From: an uncultured Collinsella sp.
Lineage (GTDB): Bacteria; Actinomycetota; Coriobacteriia; Coriobacteriales; Coriobacteriaceae
Assembly (NCBI GenBank): GCA_900542165.1
Contig: UQMM01000026.1
Location: 1-28,757 of the forward strand
DNA length: 28,757 bases
Reading direction: 5' to 3'
In this document: positions 22,644 to 28,757 of the stretch, piece after piece
How positions within the stretch are numbered: the first letter of the stretch is position 1
Layout of the letters: each line of letters opens with the position of its first letter
The notes under the pieces: model-generated
The model's input: only the letters and a program-made list of their open reading frames with translations
Told to the model about the DNA's origin: nothing
Database searches by the model: none
Translations under genes and position numbers: made by a program

Positions 22644-22729
22644 AGCGTAGGCGGGCGCCCGCGGGTAATGTTCCGCTAATCACCAAGAACGTTTGCTACA
22701 AGCCTGGTTGACTTGTGTGCGTGGCGAGA

Positions 22730-22757
22730 TTGCAAGCGCGCATTGTGGTATTACATA
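22730..22757 (+). promoter_or_regulatory. Weak candidate promoter of the membrane protein gene
   Basis: TTGCAA (22730-22735) and TACATA (22752-22757) with a 16-bp spacer, about 44 bases before the preferred start at 22801. The -10 match is poor. Confidence 0.3.
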
Positions 22758-22800
22758 AGTGCCGATTCTTGTGGACGCAATCTTTCTGTTTGGATGGCCT

Positions 22801-24141
22801 GTGAATAAAACTCGTTTAGCCTCCCTTGCCGATAGCCTTTCCGTCAAGGTCATGTTGCTGTTTTTGGTTTTTCAGGTCGCATTTGTCCTGAGCAATACCG
22901 CAGCGAATTGCCTACCGAGGCCCGTTATCGAGTCGCATGCGCAGGGTTCGGAGTCCTCGGCCCTGTTGACTGACATGTATGTCTACGACCACCGTGTTGC
23001 AGCTGGTCCTGTTTGCTTTGATAACAATCGTTTTGTCATTGAAGTCGCACGGCAAAAGGACCAAGGTTCTCCGTTTAAGACGATGGCTGTTGCCGAGATT
23101 GATGACGTTACGAAAGCCAACGGGATTACGCATCAGCAGTATTACCGGTATTGGCATGGATGGCAGCTACTTACGAATGCCTGCCTGTTTATTGGCGGTA
23201 TCGACGTTGTCGTGGTGCCTGCGGCCGCTCTGGCGATTGCCGGATCCGCTTGCGCTTACGTTGCCTTGCGGAAGCGATTTTCAAAGCTATTGACGTTGGG
23301 TTTCGTTGTAATCCTGTTGTTTTCAACCAATCTGTTTTTCAATTATATCGGTGATCTGCTTCTGTGCATCTCGTTCTTTGTTGCGCTCATCATGATGTCT
23401 TGTATGAGTCTTCGTTTGGGGTCGGCTCCGAACGCACGGGCTTTTACAAGCCGTCTTGTCCTTTGGTCGATTGCGACGGGTGCCGTGTTTTCGTTTCTTG
23501 ACTTTTTAACGATTCCTGCCGCTGTTGTCGCCCTGCATTGCTTTTTCGCCTTCATTGCGCTCCCCGAGGGCGAGCGCCCCAAGCGCTGCGTCGTCACGAT
23601 GCTGCAGGCGCTCTTTGGGTTTGGGCTTTCGTTTGTGTTTACCTGGGCGATGAAATGGGTTGTCGCGGCGTTTGTGCTGGGCTGGAACGAGGTCTTTTCG
23701 AACGTTCTGGGCGAGATGGGCCTTTGGTCTGCGCATGGGACTTCGTCACTGTTGCCCCAGGCTGACTGGCCTCAGATTTTGAAGGAGTTTTATAGCATGA
23801 GCCCGCAGCTGTTCGCCATTTGCTCAACTGCTGGTTATGCGATGATCTCGAACGTTGTTTGTCTTGTTTCGTTTGCTGCCGTATTGGCGATTTGGATTGC
23901 CGTGCTCGTTTGCTCGATACGGGGCGGAGCGCAAGGTGGTCGTCGTCGCAAGATGTTGATCCAGTCACTGCTCATGGCGCTGCCTCTGGTGGTTGTTCTG
24001 GGTTATTTCGTTGTTATGCATGACCATGCAATCGTTCATATTCCGGTATTTGGCTGCAAGAACTGGGCGATTGTCTTTGCGATTTTATTTGCTTCTGGTG
24101 TAAGCGCGCTTCGTGGTCTGAGGAGTCAGAAGGTCGCTTAG
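22801..24141 (+). CDS. Polytopic membrane protein, possible GT-C type
   Basis: A 446-aa integral membrane protein with about ten hydrophobic segments, including VMLLFLVFQVAFVL near the N-terminus and YFVVMHDHAIVHIPVFG near the end. An extracytoplasmic loop after the first helix carries SHAQGSESSALLTDMYVYDH, and QYYRYWHGWQLLTNACLF precedes the second helix. This layout resembles GT-C-like membrane glycosyltransferases or polymer-processing proteins of surface glycan clusters, but no family signature is definite. The start is uncertain: the GTG at 22801 has GGATGG just upstream, whereas the GTG at 22759 has no site. Its stop overlaps the convergent acyltransferase stop by 4 bases. Confidence 0.7.
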   Translation: MNKTRLASLADSLSVKVMLLFLVFQVAFVLSNTAANCLPRPVIESHAQGSESSALLTDMYVYDHRVAAGPVCFDNNRFVIEVARQKDQGSPFKTMAVAEIDDVTKANGITHQQYYRYWHGWQLLTNACLFIGGIDVVVVPAAALAIAGSACAYVALRKRFSKLLTLGFVVILLFSTNLFFNYIGDLLLCISFFVALIMMSCMSLRLGSAPNARAFTSRLVLWSIATGAVFSFLDFLTIPAAVVALHCFFAFIALPEGERPKRCVVTMLQALFGFGLSFVFTWAMKWVVAAFVLGWNEVFSNVLGEMGLWSAHGTSSLLPQADWPQILKEFYSMSPQLFAICSTAGYAMISNVVCLVSFAAVLAIWIAVLVCSIRGGAQGGRRRKMLIQSLLMALPLVVVLGYFVVMHDHAIVHIPVFGCKNWAIVFAILFASGVSALRGLRSQKVA

Positions 24142-25283
24142 CCTTTCATGTGGGCCTTGATGGTCGCGACTACGGCCCTGCGCACGATATCCACGAGGAG
24201 CAGGGAAAGCGCGAGGCAAAGGCTCATAAGGATTCCGAGCAAAATGGCGGCGGCTGGACGGGGCTCTCCCGTTTGGATGCCTGTCGCCATGGTGTAGATC
24301 GCTTTGTCGAAGATGGGTCGCCAGACGTTGCAGGTGAACGACTGTACGGCGTAGAAAGCGAGCGTTCCTGCGGCGAGAGTCACGATTGTCTTGTCTGCAG
24401 TTGGGACTTCGTGGCGTGGCTGATGGAGCGCTGCGGCGGCAACGGATGCAACGGCTAAGATGAAGGATATGACGGAAGTTGACTTGTAGGAGAGCTTCCA
24501 GAGCGCGTCGTACTGGCTGTTTGTCGATAGCAGGAGCTCGAGCGTGACGGTGGCGGCAATAAGTCCGATAAGCACGATCTTGGATTTCTGAGAGCCGGAT
24601 GCGTTGCCGAGGTATTCGAGGACAAACCGCATTTCTCCAGCTGCAATAAACGCGACCAGGTAGGTAACGGCGCTCATGAGCTTGCGCCACAAAACGACAC
24701 CGGCAGCTCCGTTTACCGTCGCCGCGATGTAGCAGTTGATTCCAAATGTTGCGAGCACGAGGAGTGCTACGACAAACGGGGCCCTTATGCTGCCGATTCG
24801 CTGTCGTATCAACGCAATCACTGGGACGAGCAATACGGAGGCGGCGTAGACCCAGATAAACTCGATGCCCAGCGTAAGCCAGCCAATCTCGTGTAGCGAG
24901 ATTTCGGGCAGGGGATAGACGTACATCGAGATAAGCAGGCAGGCAGCGCAATAAAAGAGCGTGGGCAAGACGATCTTCTTTAACCGCGCAAGCGATTTAC
25001 GAGCGAGGTCCGGTGCGGATGACCCGTTTTGGAGGGCGCGAACTGCCGAAGGGATAAGGAAGTACCCCGAGATCATAAAAAAGACCTCGTTGGCCCAGCA
25101 GCCCAGCAGGTTGATAAAGCCGAGCGCGCCGGAGTAAGGGAAGACAGCGAGCGGCGCGTATTCCGGTAGGCCGGTGCAGACGGCTTGGAAGGTCCACTGA
25201 AACGTGTGGAATATGGCGATCCCAGCGACCGCCACCAGGCGCAGCGCTTCGATGGAGGTATTTCTGCTTGCTTTGCTGCCCAT
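24138..25283 (-). CDS. Acyltransferase-3 family membrane protein
   Basis: A 381-aa polytopic membrane protein. The N-terminus SIEALRLVAVAGIAIFHTF (10-28) is the acyltransferase-3 signature with its conserved His. Next is NEVFFMISGYFLIPSAVRAL, the helix-2 motif of the family, and a cytoplasmic LARKSLARLKKIVLPTLFY segment, with about ten helices in all. Members move acetyl or other acyl groups onto sugars of surface polysaccharides. The start 4 bases after the upstream glycosyltransferase stop indicates co-transcription and a shared glycan substrate. The ATG at 25283 has only a weak site (GGAAAA); an in-frame TTG at 25319 is possible. Confidence 0.85.
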   Translation of the reverse strand: MGSKASRNTSIEALRLVAVAGIAIFHTFQWTFQAVCTGLPEYAPLAVFPYSGALGFINLLGCWANEVFFMISGYFLIPSAVRALQNGSSAPDLARKSLARLKKIVLPTLFYCAACLLISMYVYPLPEISLHEIGWLTLGIEFIWVYAASVLLVPVIALIRQRIGSIRAPFVVALLVLATFGINCYIAATVNGAAGVVLWRKLMSAVTYLVAFIAAGEMRFVLEYLGNASGSQKSKIVLIGLIAATVTLELLLSTNSQYDALWKLSYKSTSVISFILAVASVAAAALHQPRHEVPTADKTIVTLAAGTLAFYAVQSFTCNVWRPIFDKAIYTMATGIQTGEPRPAAAILLGILMSLCLALSLLLVDIVRRAVVATIKAHMKG

Positions 25284-25287
25284 CAGA

Positions 25288-26388
25288 CTATTTTCCAGCG
25301 CGTGCGTTGTATGAACCAAAGTGCGATGTGATCATTTTTAGAGTCTGCTTGGGGCCCTTGTTCCATACGTTATACAAGCCCTCGCCCACGAGGTCCTTGG
25401 CGTACGCGCAGTAGCTGATTTTAGGGTCGGCGATGCCCATATACTCGGCATAGAGCTTTTTGGCCACGGGGGTAACGCGAGGATTGGCAAATACCAGCTC
25501 TTGCGGCATGCGTTCGAACATCTTGTGGATCGCCCGCTCGATTTCGGGGTGCCCCTCAATTCCGGTGTGCTCAATCATGATGCCCATATAGGTGAAGCCG
25601 CGTGTGATTTGCGGTGTCCAAACGGCGGGGTCGGTGACGTTGAGCCGCTCAAGGATATCAACCATGTCGTTCCAGCGATTAAACGGCATCAGGGGATCAC
25701 GCTTGGCCAGGGCGGCTGCCTTTTCGGGTGTTTCCTCGCGGTAGCAGTAATACGGCTTGGGCCAGTAAGCGATCGCCTTTGCCTGGCAGAGCGTTTCGAC
25801 AAGGAATGGATTGTCGGCCCAGCCCGCACCGGGGATTTCCTTAAACCAGATATTGTTTTGCATCAGGAAGTCGCGACGATAGATTGCTGACCAAATGGAC
25901 GGATGATGGGCCAGCAGGTGTGGAGCGTCGTGAATGGTGAACGGTTGCCGAGGCGGTTTAATGCGACCGCGATATGCGCAATGTAGTTTGACCTCTTGGG
26001 GGGTATCGGGGTTGCGAATGATCCAATACGGGGTCTCGATAATATCGAGCTTGTTCGGATCGCCAAATTCGCGCATGGCAAAGGCAAGCATGTCGGAGTA
26101 CATTCCGGGCTCGATCCAGTCATCGGGCTCGAGGATGGCAATCCAGTCGCCCTTTGCCTCGCGAATGCCCAGATTGCAGGTTGCGCCGTAACCCTGGTTT
26201 GCCTTATCGATCACTCGAGCGCGTGAGTCGCGCGCAGCGAATTCTTGCATAACGGCGAGCGAGTTATCGGTGGATCCGTCGTTGATGGCGAGGATCTCCA
26301 GCTCGATTTTGTTTTCGTTTAATAGACTGCCTATAGCCTGAGAAAGATACGGCTCGGCATTGTAAGTAGGCACGATTACGGTCAGCAT
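25288..26388 (-). CDS. GT2 family glycosyltransferase
   Basis: A 366-aa inverting transferase with a canonical GT-A domain: LTVIVPTYNAEPYLSQAIGS (2-21), EILAINDGSTDNS (31-43), NQGYGATCNLGIREAKGDW (64-82), and the metal-binding EPDDW (87-91). A middle segment IPGAGWADNPFLVETLCQAK corresponds to the acceptor/base region, and the last 150 residues are a helical extension. There are no membrane segments, so it works at the cytoplasmic face. It is the first gene of a two-gene unit with the acyltransferase. A TATAAT -10 on the minus strand (26424-26419) lies about 30 bases before the ATG. Confidence 0.92.
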   Translation of the reverse strand: MLTVIVPTYNAEPYLSQAIGSLLNENKIELEILAINDGSTDNSLAVMQEFAARDSRARVIDKANQGYGATCNLGIREAKGDWIAILEPDDWIEPGMYSDMLAFAMREFGDPNKLDIIETPYWIIRNPDTPQEVKLHCAYRGRIKPPRQPFTIHDAPHLLAHHPSIWSAIYRRDFLMQNNIWFKEIPGAGWADNPFLVETLCQAKAIAYWPKPYYCYREETPEKAAALAKRDPLMPFNRWNDMVDILERLNVTDPAVWTPQITRGFTYMGIMIEHTGIEGHPEIERAIHKMFERMPQELVFANPRVTPVAKKLYAEYMGIADPKISYCAYAKDLVGEGLYNVWNKGPKQTLKMITSHFGSYNARAGK

Positions 26389-26418
26389 TCAAACACTTTC
26401 TCTAGGCGATTTGGAAGA

Positions 26419-26424
26419 ATTATA
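26419..26424 (-). promoter_or_regulatory. -10 box of the glycosyltransferase/acyltransferase unit
   Basis: A perfect TATAAT on the minus strand. The expected -35 position shows no consensus and overlaps the first GCAAC/GTTGC palindrome. Confidence 0.5.
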
Positions 26425-26434
26425 GCCTATTACA

Positions 26435-26517
26435 ATGCAACGATTTCAGTTGCATCCGCCATAAAGAAACTAAAACCGTTGCAAATGAGCGAAAGCAACT
26501 AAAATAGTTGCTATAAT
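26435..26517 (+). promoter_or_regulatory. satD-type operon control region: three phased sites and extended -10
   Basis: Site 1 is ATGCAAC-N7-GTTGCAT (26435-26455), a perfect inverted repeat. Site 2 is the imperfect AACTAAAACCGTTGC (26468-26482). Site 3 is AGCAACT-N5-AGTTGCT (26494-26512), perfect and abutting the extended -10 TGC-TATAAT (26512-26517). Centres are about 29 bases apart. Site 3 would block the plus promoter and site 1 the minus promoter. Confidence 0.6.
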
Positions 26518-26539
26518 CGCCATGAGGAAAGGAAGCCTG

Positions 26540-27358
26540 ATGAACAATAGCTATTCGGCCCTCATGGTTGATATGAGACATTCGAGATGTCTTTCGGACA
26601 GTAGGAGGCAAAGCGCGCAGGAAGATCTTGCGAACGCTATGGACTGCACAAACGAGCTGTTTAAAACTGAGCTCGAAATGCCGCTTATGTTTAGTGCGGG
26701 CGATGAATTGCAGGGCCTATTTCGTAGTACGGCTGGCGCTTTCTTGGCATATAGATTTATCAAGATACTCGTCCAGACGGTTGATCTTAGGGGTGGTATC
26801 GGAGTTGGAGAATGGAAAACTCGGATGCAGTCTGCATTGTCGACGGAGCAAGACGGGTCGGCATACCATCGTGCACGCAGAGCAATTGCTGCGTCCGAAA
26901 AAGATAAGTACAGTAATTTGAAGATCATTGATGCTTCGGGTGTTTCGCGTGAGAAAGAGCTGTGCGCGGCGGGCTGTCTGGAAATAATCGATCGCAGAAA
27001 CGAGTCGCAGCGTAATTACTGCGAGGTTGTTGAGTTGCTGCGGCCGCTAATGCTGCACGAGGGCACAGACGCGACTTTGAGCAAAAGGTATACTGAGCTC
27101 TTCGAAACACGTATAGGCAAAAAGTATGGCGCTAAAAGCAATCCGATCGATTGCGCGCCAGTGGCGTTGGGCAGCTCGCTCAACCTCAACGTAGATAGCA
27201 TCAGGGCTAGTCATGTAGGGCTTGCGGGGCAAATGGGCGTTGCGATGGGGAAGACGAGGCAGGGGCTTGAGAAAAGCCTTAGACTCGCGAATGTTGTAAG
27301 AGAAAGAGAGCTGGCTGCTTTCGCCGTTCATTTCCTTAATGAGCTGGAGATGGCATGA
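26540..27358 (+). CDS. SatD-family protein (cyclase-like motifs plus C-terminal HTH)
   Basis: A 272-aa protein matching the SatD family pattern: an N-terminal strand SALMVDMRHSR (6-16), MFSAGDELQGLF (50-61), RGGIGVGEWKTR (84-95) and DGSAYHRARRAI (105-116). The Asp on strand 1 (D11), the Gly-Asp-Glu turn (54-56) and the GIGxG strand recall nucleotidyl-cyclase/GGDEF folds; that link is my inference. Residues ~225-252 (HVGLAGQMGVAMGKTRQGLE...) look like a helix-turn-helix. SatD in Streptococcus was linked to acid tolerance, but its mechanism is unknown. The ATG at 26540 is chosen because GGAAAGGAAG precedes it; the in-frame ATG at 26522 lies almost at the predicted transcription start. It overlaps the next gene by 4 bases. 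Confidence 0.82.
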   Translation: MNNSYSALMVDMRHSRCLSDSRRQSAQEDLANAMDCTNELFKTELEMPLMFSAGDELQGLFRSTAGAFLAYRFIKILVQTVDLRGGIGVGEWKTRMQSALSTEQDGSAYHRARRAIAASEKDKYSNLKIIDASGVSREKELCAAGCLEIIDRRNESQRNYCEVVELLRPLMLHEGTDATLSKRYTELFETRIGKKYGAKSNPIDCAPVALGSSLNLNVDSIRASHVGLAGQMGVAMGKTRQGLEKSLRLANVVRERELAAFAVHFLNELEMA

Positions 27359-28101
27359 GAGTATTCGGGTGTTTCCTTCTGTTTCATATGCTGTTCGACT
27401 TTTATTTTCAGTCGAATAAGATGGCAGGCGAGAAGGAATACAGCAGAATTGCCCTTGCCATGCACTGCTTAGTTTACGCGGCCGGCGCCGCAGCAACAGT
27501 AGCTCTTCTGTTTGAGGCGAGTGCAACCGCCATTGCTGCGTCCTTTACAGTATTTGCCCTTTCACATTGGATTATCGATGGCAGCCTGAGAAGAGCGTTT
27601 GCAGGACTTGACCTTTCGCCGGTCGGTAGTTTTCTGGCCGATCAAGTGCTGCACATTATAATTCTGCTCATATTGAGCGTTCTATGTTGCTATTTGTGGG
27701 CCATGCGGCCAATTGCTTCGAATCTCTTGGGCGCTCGTGGAGCGGAGCTCTCTTGGATTTCGACACTGTGCTTTTGTGGACGCCCTTGTAGCATTGTTAT
27801 TGCAAAGGTGCTCCAATCTCTTCGAAACCCGGGTGTTGAGCAGTCGGCGGATACGACAACCGCACATTCAGGCAAGTGGATTGGAATATTTGAAAGACTG
27901 ATTGTCGCGGCGCTTTCCCTGCTGAACCAATATTCGGCTATTGCATTTATTTTTACTGCAAAAAGTATCGCGCGCTTTAAGCAGCTGGAAAGTGACAAGG
28001 ATTTCGCTGAGGTTTATTTGCTGGGTTCATTGGCAAGCGTGTTCTTGGCAATGGCTTCTGCGATCTTATTTAGTTATTTGTTTAGCGGCACCGCTTGTTG
28101 A
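27355..28101 (+). CDS. DUF3307 membrane protein
   Basis: A 248-aa integral membrane protein. The DUF3307 signature is clear: LLFHMLFDFYFQSNKMAGEK (H11, D15, Q19, K27), AMHCLVY (H37), SHWIIDGSL (H71, D75) and FLADQVLHIII (D96, Q97, H100). Conserved polar residues within helices suggest a metal or ligand site in the membrane. The C-terminal part (GKWIGIFERLIVAAL, then FTAKSIARFKQLESDKDFAE) is the companion domain seen in longer members. The ATG overlaps the SatD-type gene stop (ATGA), so the two are translated together. Function is unknown; DUF3307 and SatD genes are commonly neighbours, which supports a joint role. Confidence 0.85.
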   Translation: MRVFGCFLLFHMLFDFYFQSNKMAGEKEYSRIALAMHCLVYAAGAAATVALLFEASATAIAASFTVFALSHWIIDGSLRRAFAGLDLSPVGSFLADQVLHIIILLILSVLCCYLWAMRPIASNLLGARGAELSWISTLCFCGRPCSIVIAKVLQSLRNPGVEQSADTTTAHSGKWIGIFERLIVAALSLLNQYSAIAFIFTAKSIARFKQLESDKDFAEVYLLGSLASVFLAMASAILFSYLFSGTAC

Positions 28102-28145
28102 AGTTATTAGAAACGTTAGATAGGTGAAGGATTGAGAGGCCGTCT

Positions 28146-28619
28146 ATGGATGTCCTATCTGTTGAATTCCATCGGGAACTTATTAATAAATTAAAGCTGT
28201 GCATACATCGCTTGACTATGCGGCCGGGCTTATTTCGCGGCGATTATTGCGATTCCTTTGATGGGTTCCTTGCTGGAGAGGCGGTATCGTTTCTTTACGT
28301 TCGTGATCCGGGTCCGTTGCAAGACATGCTGGAGACTGATTTTATCGACGTGTTTCTTTATGAAAGCGATATTCGTAATTGCTTTTACTTCATTAGAAAC
28401 GCTGGAATTAGCGCAATGCGAAAAGGGAACAAAGGCCTGTTATTCGATAAGAGCCTATCGAAGAAGGAATTCCTTGACAGTATTTATGAGCAGCTGAAGC
28501 AAATGGAAGATACTGACTGCTTCTCAAAAGACGAGGCAAGTGATCTTGTTTATGCAATAGGGAACAGTTTGATTGACAGTGAGAGTCCTTCGTTTAAAAG
28601 AGTTTTGGGTGGGCACTGA
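28146..28619 (+). CDS. Hypothetical protein, third gene of the SatD/DUF3307 unit
   Basis: A 157-aa soluble protein that I do not recognise. It is acidic and mixed helical, with several aromatic/acidic patches (SFLYVRDPG, DFIDVFLYESDIRNCFYFIR) and a C-terminal helix-rich part (KKEFLDSIYEQLKQMEDTD). No signal peptide or membrane segment is seen. The ATG has GAGAGG 6 bases upstream. It follows the DUF3307 gene by 44 bases on the same strand with no terminator between them, so it is probably part of the operon. Its base composition looks as AT-rich as its two neighbours. An immunity, adaptor or regulatory role would be speculation. Confidence 0.7.
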   Translation: MDVLSVEFHRELINKLKLCIHRLTMRPGLFRGDYCDSFDGFLAGEAVSFLYVRDPGPLQDMLETDFIDVFLYESDIRNCFYFIRNAGISAMRKGNKGLLFDKSLSKKEFLDSIYEQLKQMEDTDCFSKDEASDLVYAIGNSLIDSESPSFKRVLGGH

Positions 28620-28688
28620 TTTTTGAGCCACGCTGCTTTCAGCCGTCGGTAAACACTCATTGGCCAAATGGCAAATAGTCCATCCGGC

Positions 28689-28752
28689 TTGGCCCCCGTC
28701 CCCCCCCCAATCTAGTAGACTCTAAACCGTTGCTAGATTAGGGGGATTTTCC
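28689..28752 (+). promoter_or_regulatory. C9 tract and inverted repeat before the next gene
   Basis: A run of nine C (28700-28708) is followed by AATCTAG (28709-28715), whose exact complement CTAGATT lies at 28733-28739, then A and GGGGGA (28741-28746), the ribosome-binding site. The C and G runs extend the inverted repeat. TTGGCC (28689-28694) and TAGACT (28716-28721) could be -35 and -10 boxes, spaced 21 bases. Confidence 0.5.
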
Positions 28753-28757
28753 ATGAG
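28753..28757 (+). CDS. Start of a downstream gene, truncated by the window
   Basis: Only ATGAG is present. GGGGGA 6 bases upstream supports a start codon. Nothing can be said of the product. Confidence 0.35.

Overview
The window looks like chromosomal DNA of a high-GC, anaerobic actinobacterium of the class Coriobacteriia, most likely Collinsella or a close relative. The evidence is a Rho factor with a long basic N-terminal extension, a divergent rrf2 / sufCBDSU block, the GGGtGRT / NifU-like scaffold pair, an LPXTG-type surface protein and the codon usage. The assignment rests on protein character and gene content, not on a database match.

Bases 1-6618 are housekeeping. They hold the 3' part of rho, a two-gene unit (an Ala/Asp-rich membrane protein and a VanZ-family protein), a minus-strand ROK sugar kinase, a minus-strand class I aminotransferase, and tRNA-His and tRNA-Lys. 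Most transcription units end in clear hairpin-plus-T terminators.

Bases 6619-17556 are mostly redox and iron-sulfur metabolism on the minus strand. They hold a flavoprotein of the fumarate reductase superfamily, the GGGtGRT protein with its NifU-like partner, a plus-strand RAYT-like transposase relative whose HUH motif reads HVR, and a compact sufC-sufB-sufD-sufS-sufU operon with overlapping or closely spaced genes. An IscR-like Rrf2 regulator is transcribed divergently from suf. The region between them has TGGGACA words, including an inverted pair.

Bases 17557-26388 are cell-surface related, apart from one ATPase. They hold a secreted sortase substrate with a lysozyme-like N-domain, an AAA-ATPase / degenerate PD-(D/E)XK protein, two GT2 glycosyltransferases, a polytopic membrane protein of possible GT-C type and an acyltransferase-3 protein. 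The last four suggest synthesis or decoration of a surface glycan.

Bases 26389-28757 look more AT-rich and may be accessory DNA. A divergent control region with three regularly spaced GCAAC/GTTGC sites precedes a SatD-family protein, which has a nucleotidyl-cyclase-like motif pattern and a C-terminal HTH. SatD overlaps a DUF3307 membrane protein by 4 bp, and an unrecognised 157-aa protein follows. This small operon is the best candidate for an uncharacterised system. The window ends at the ATG of another gene, preceded by a C9 tract and an inverted repeat that could form a switch.
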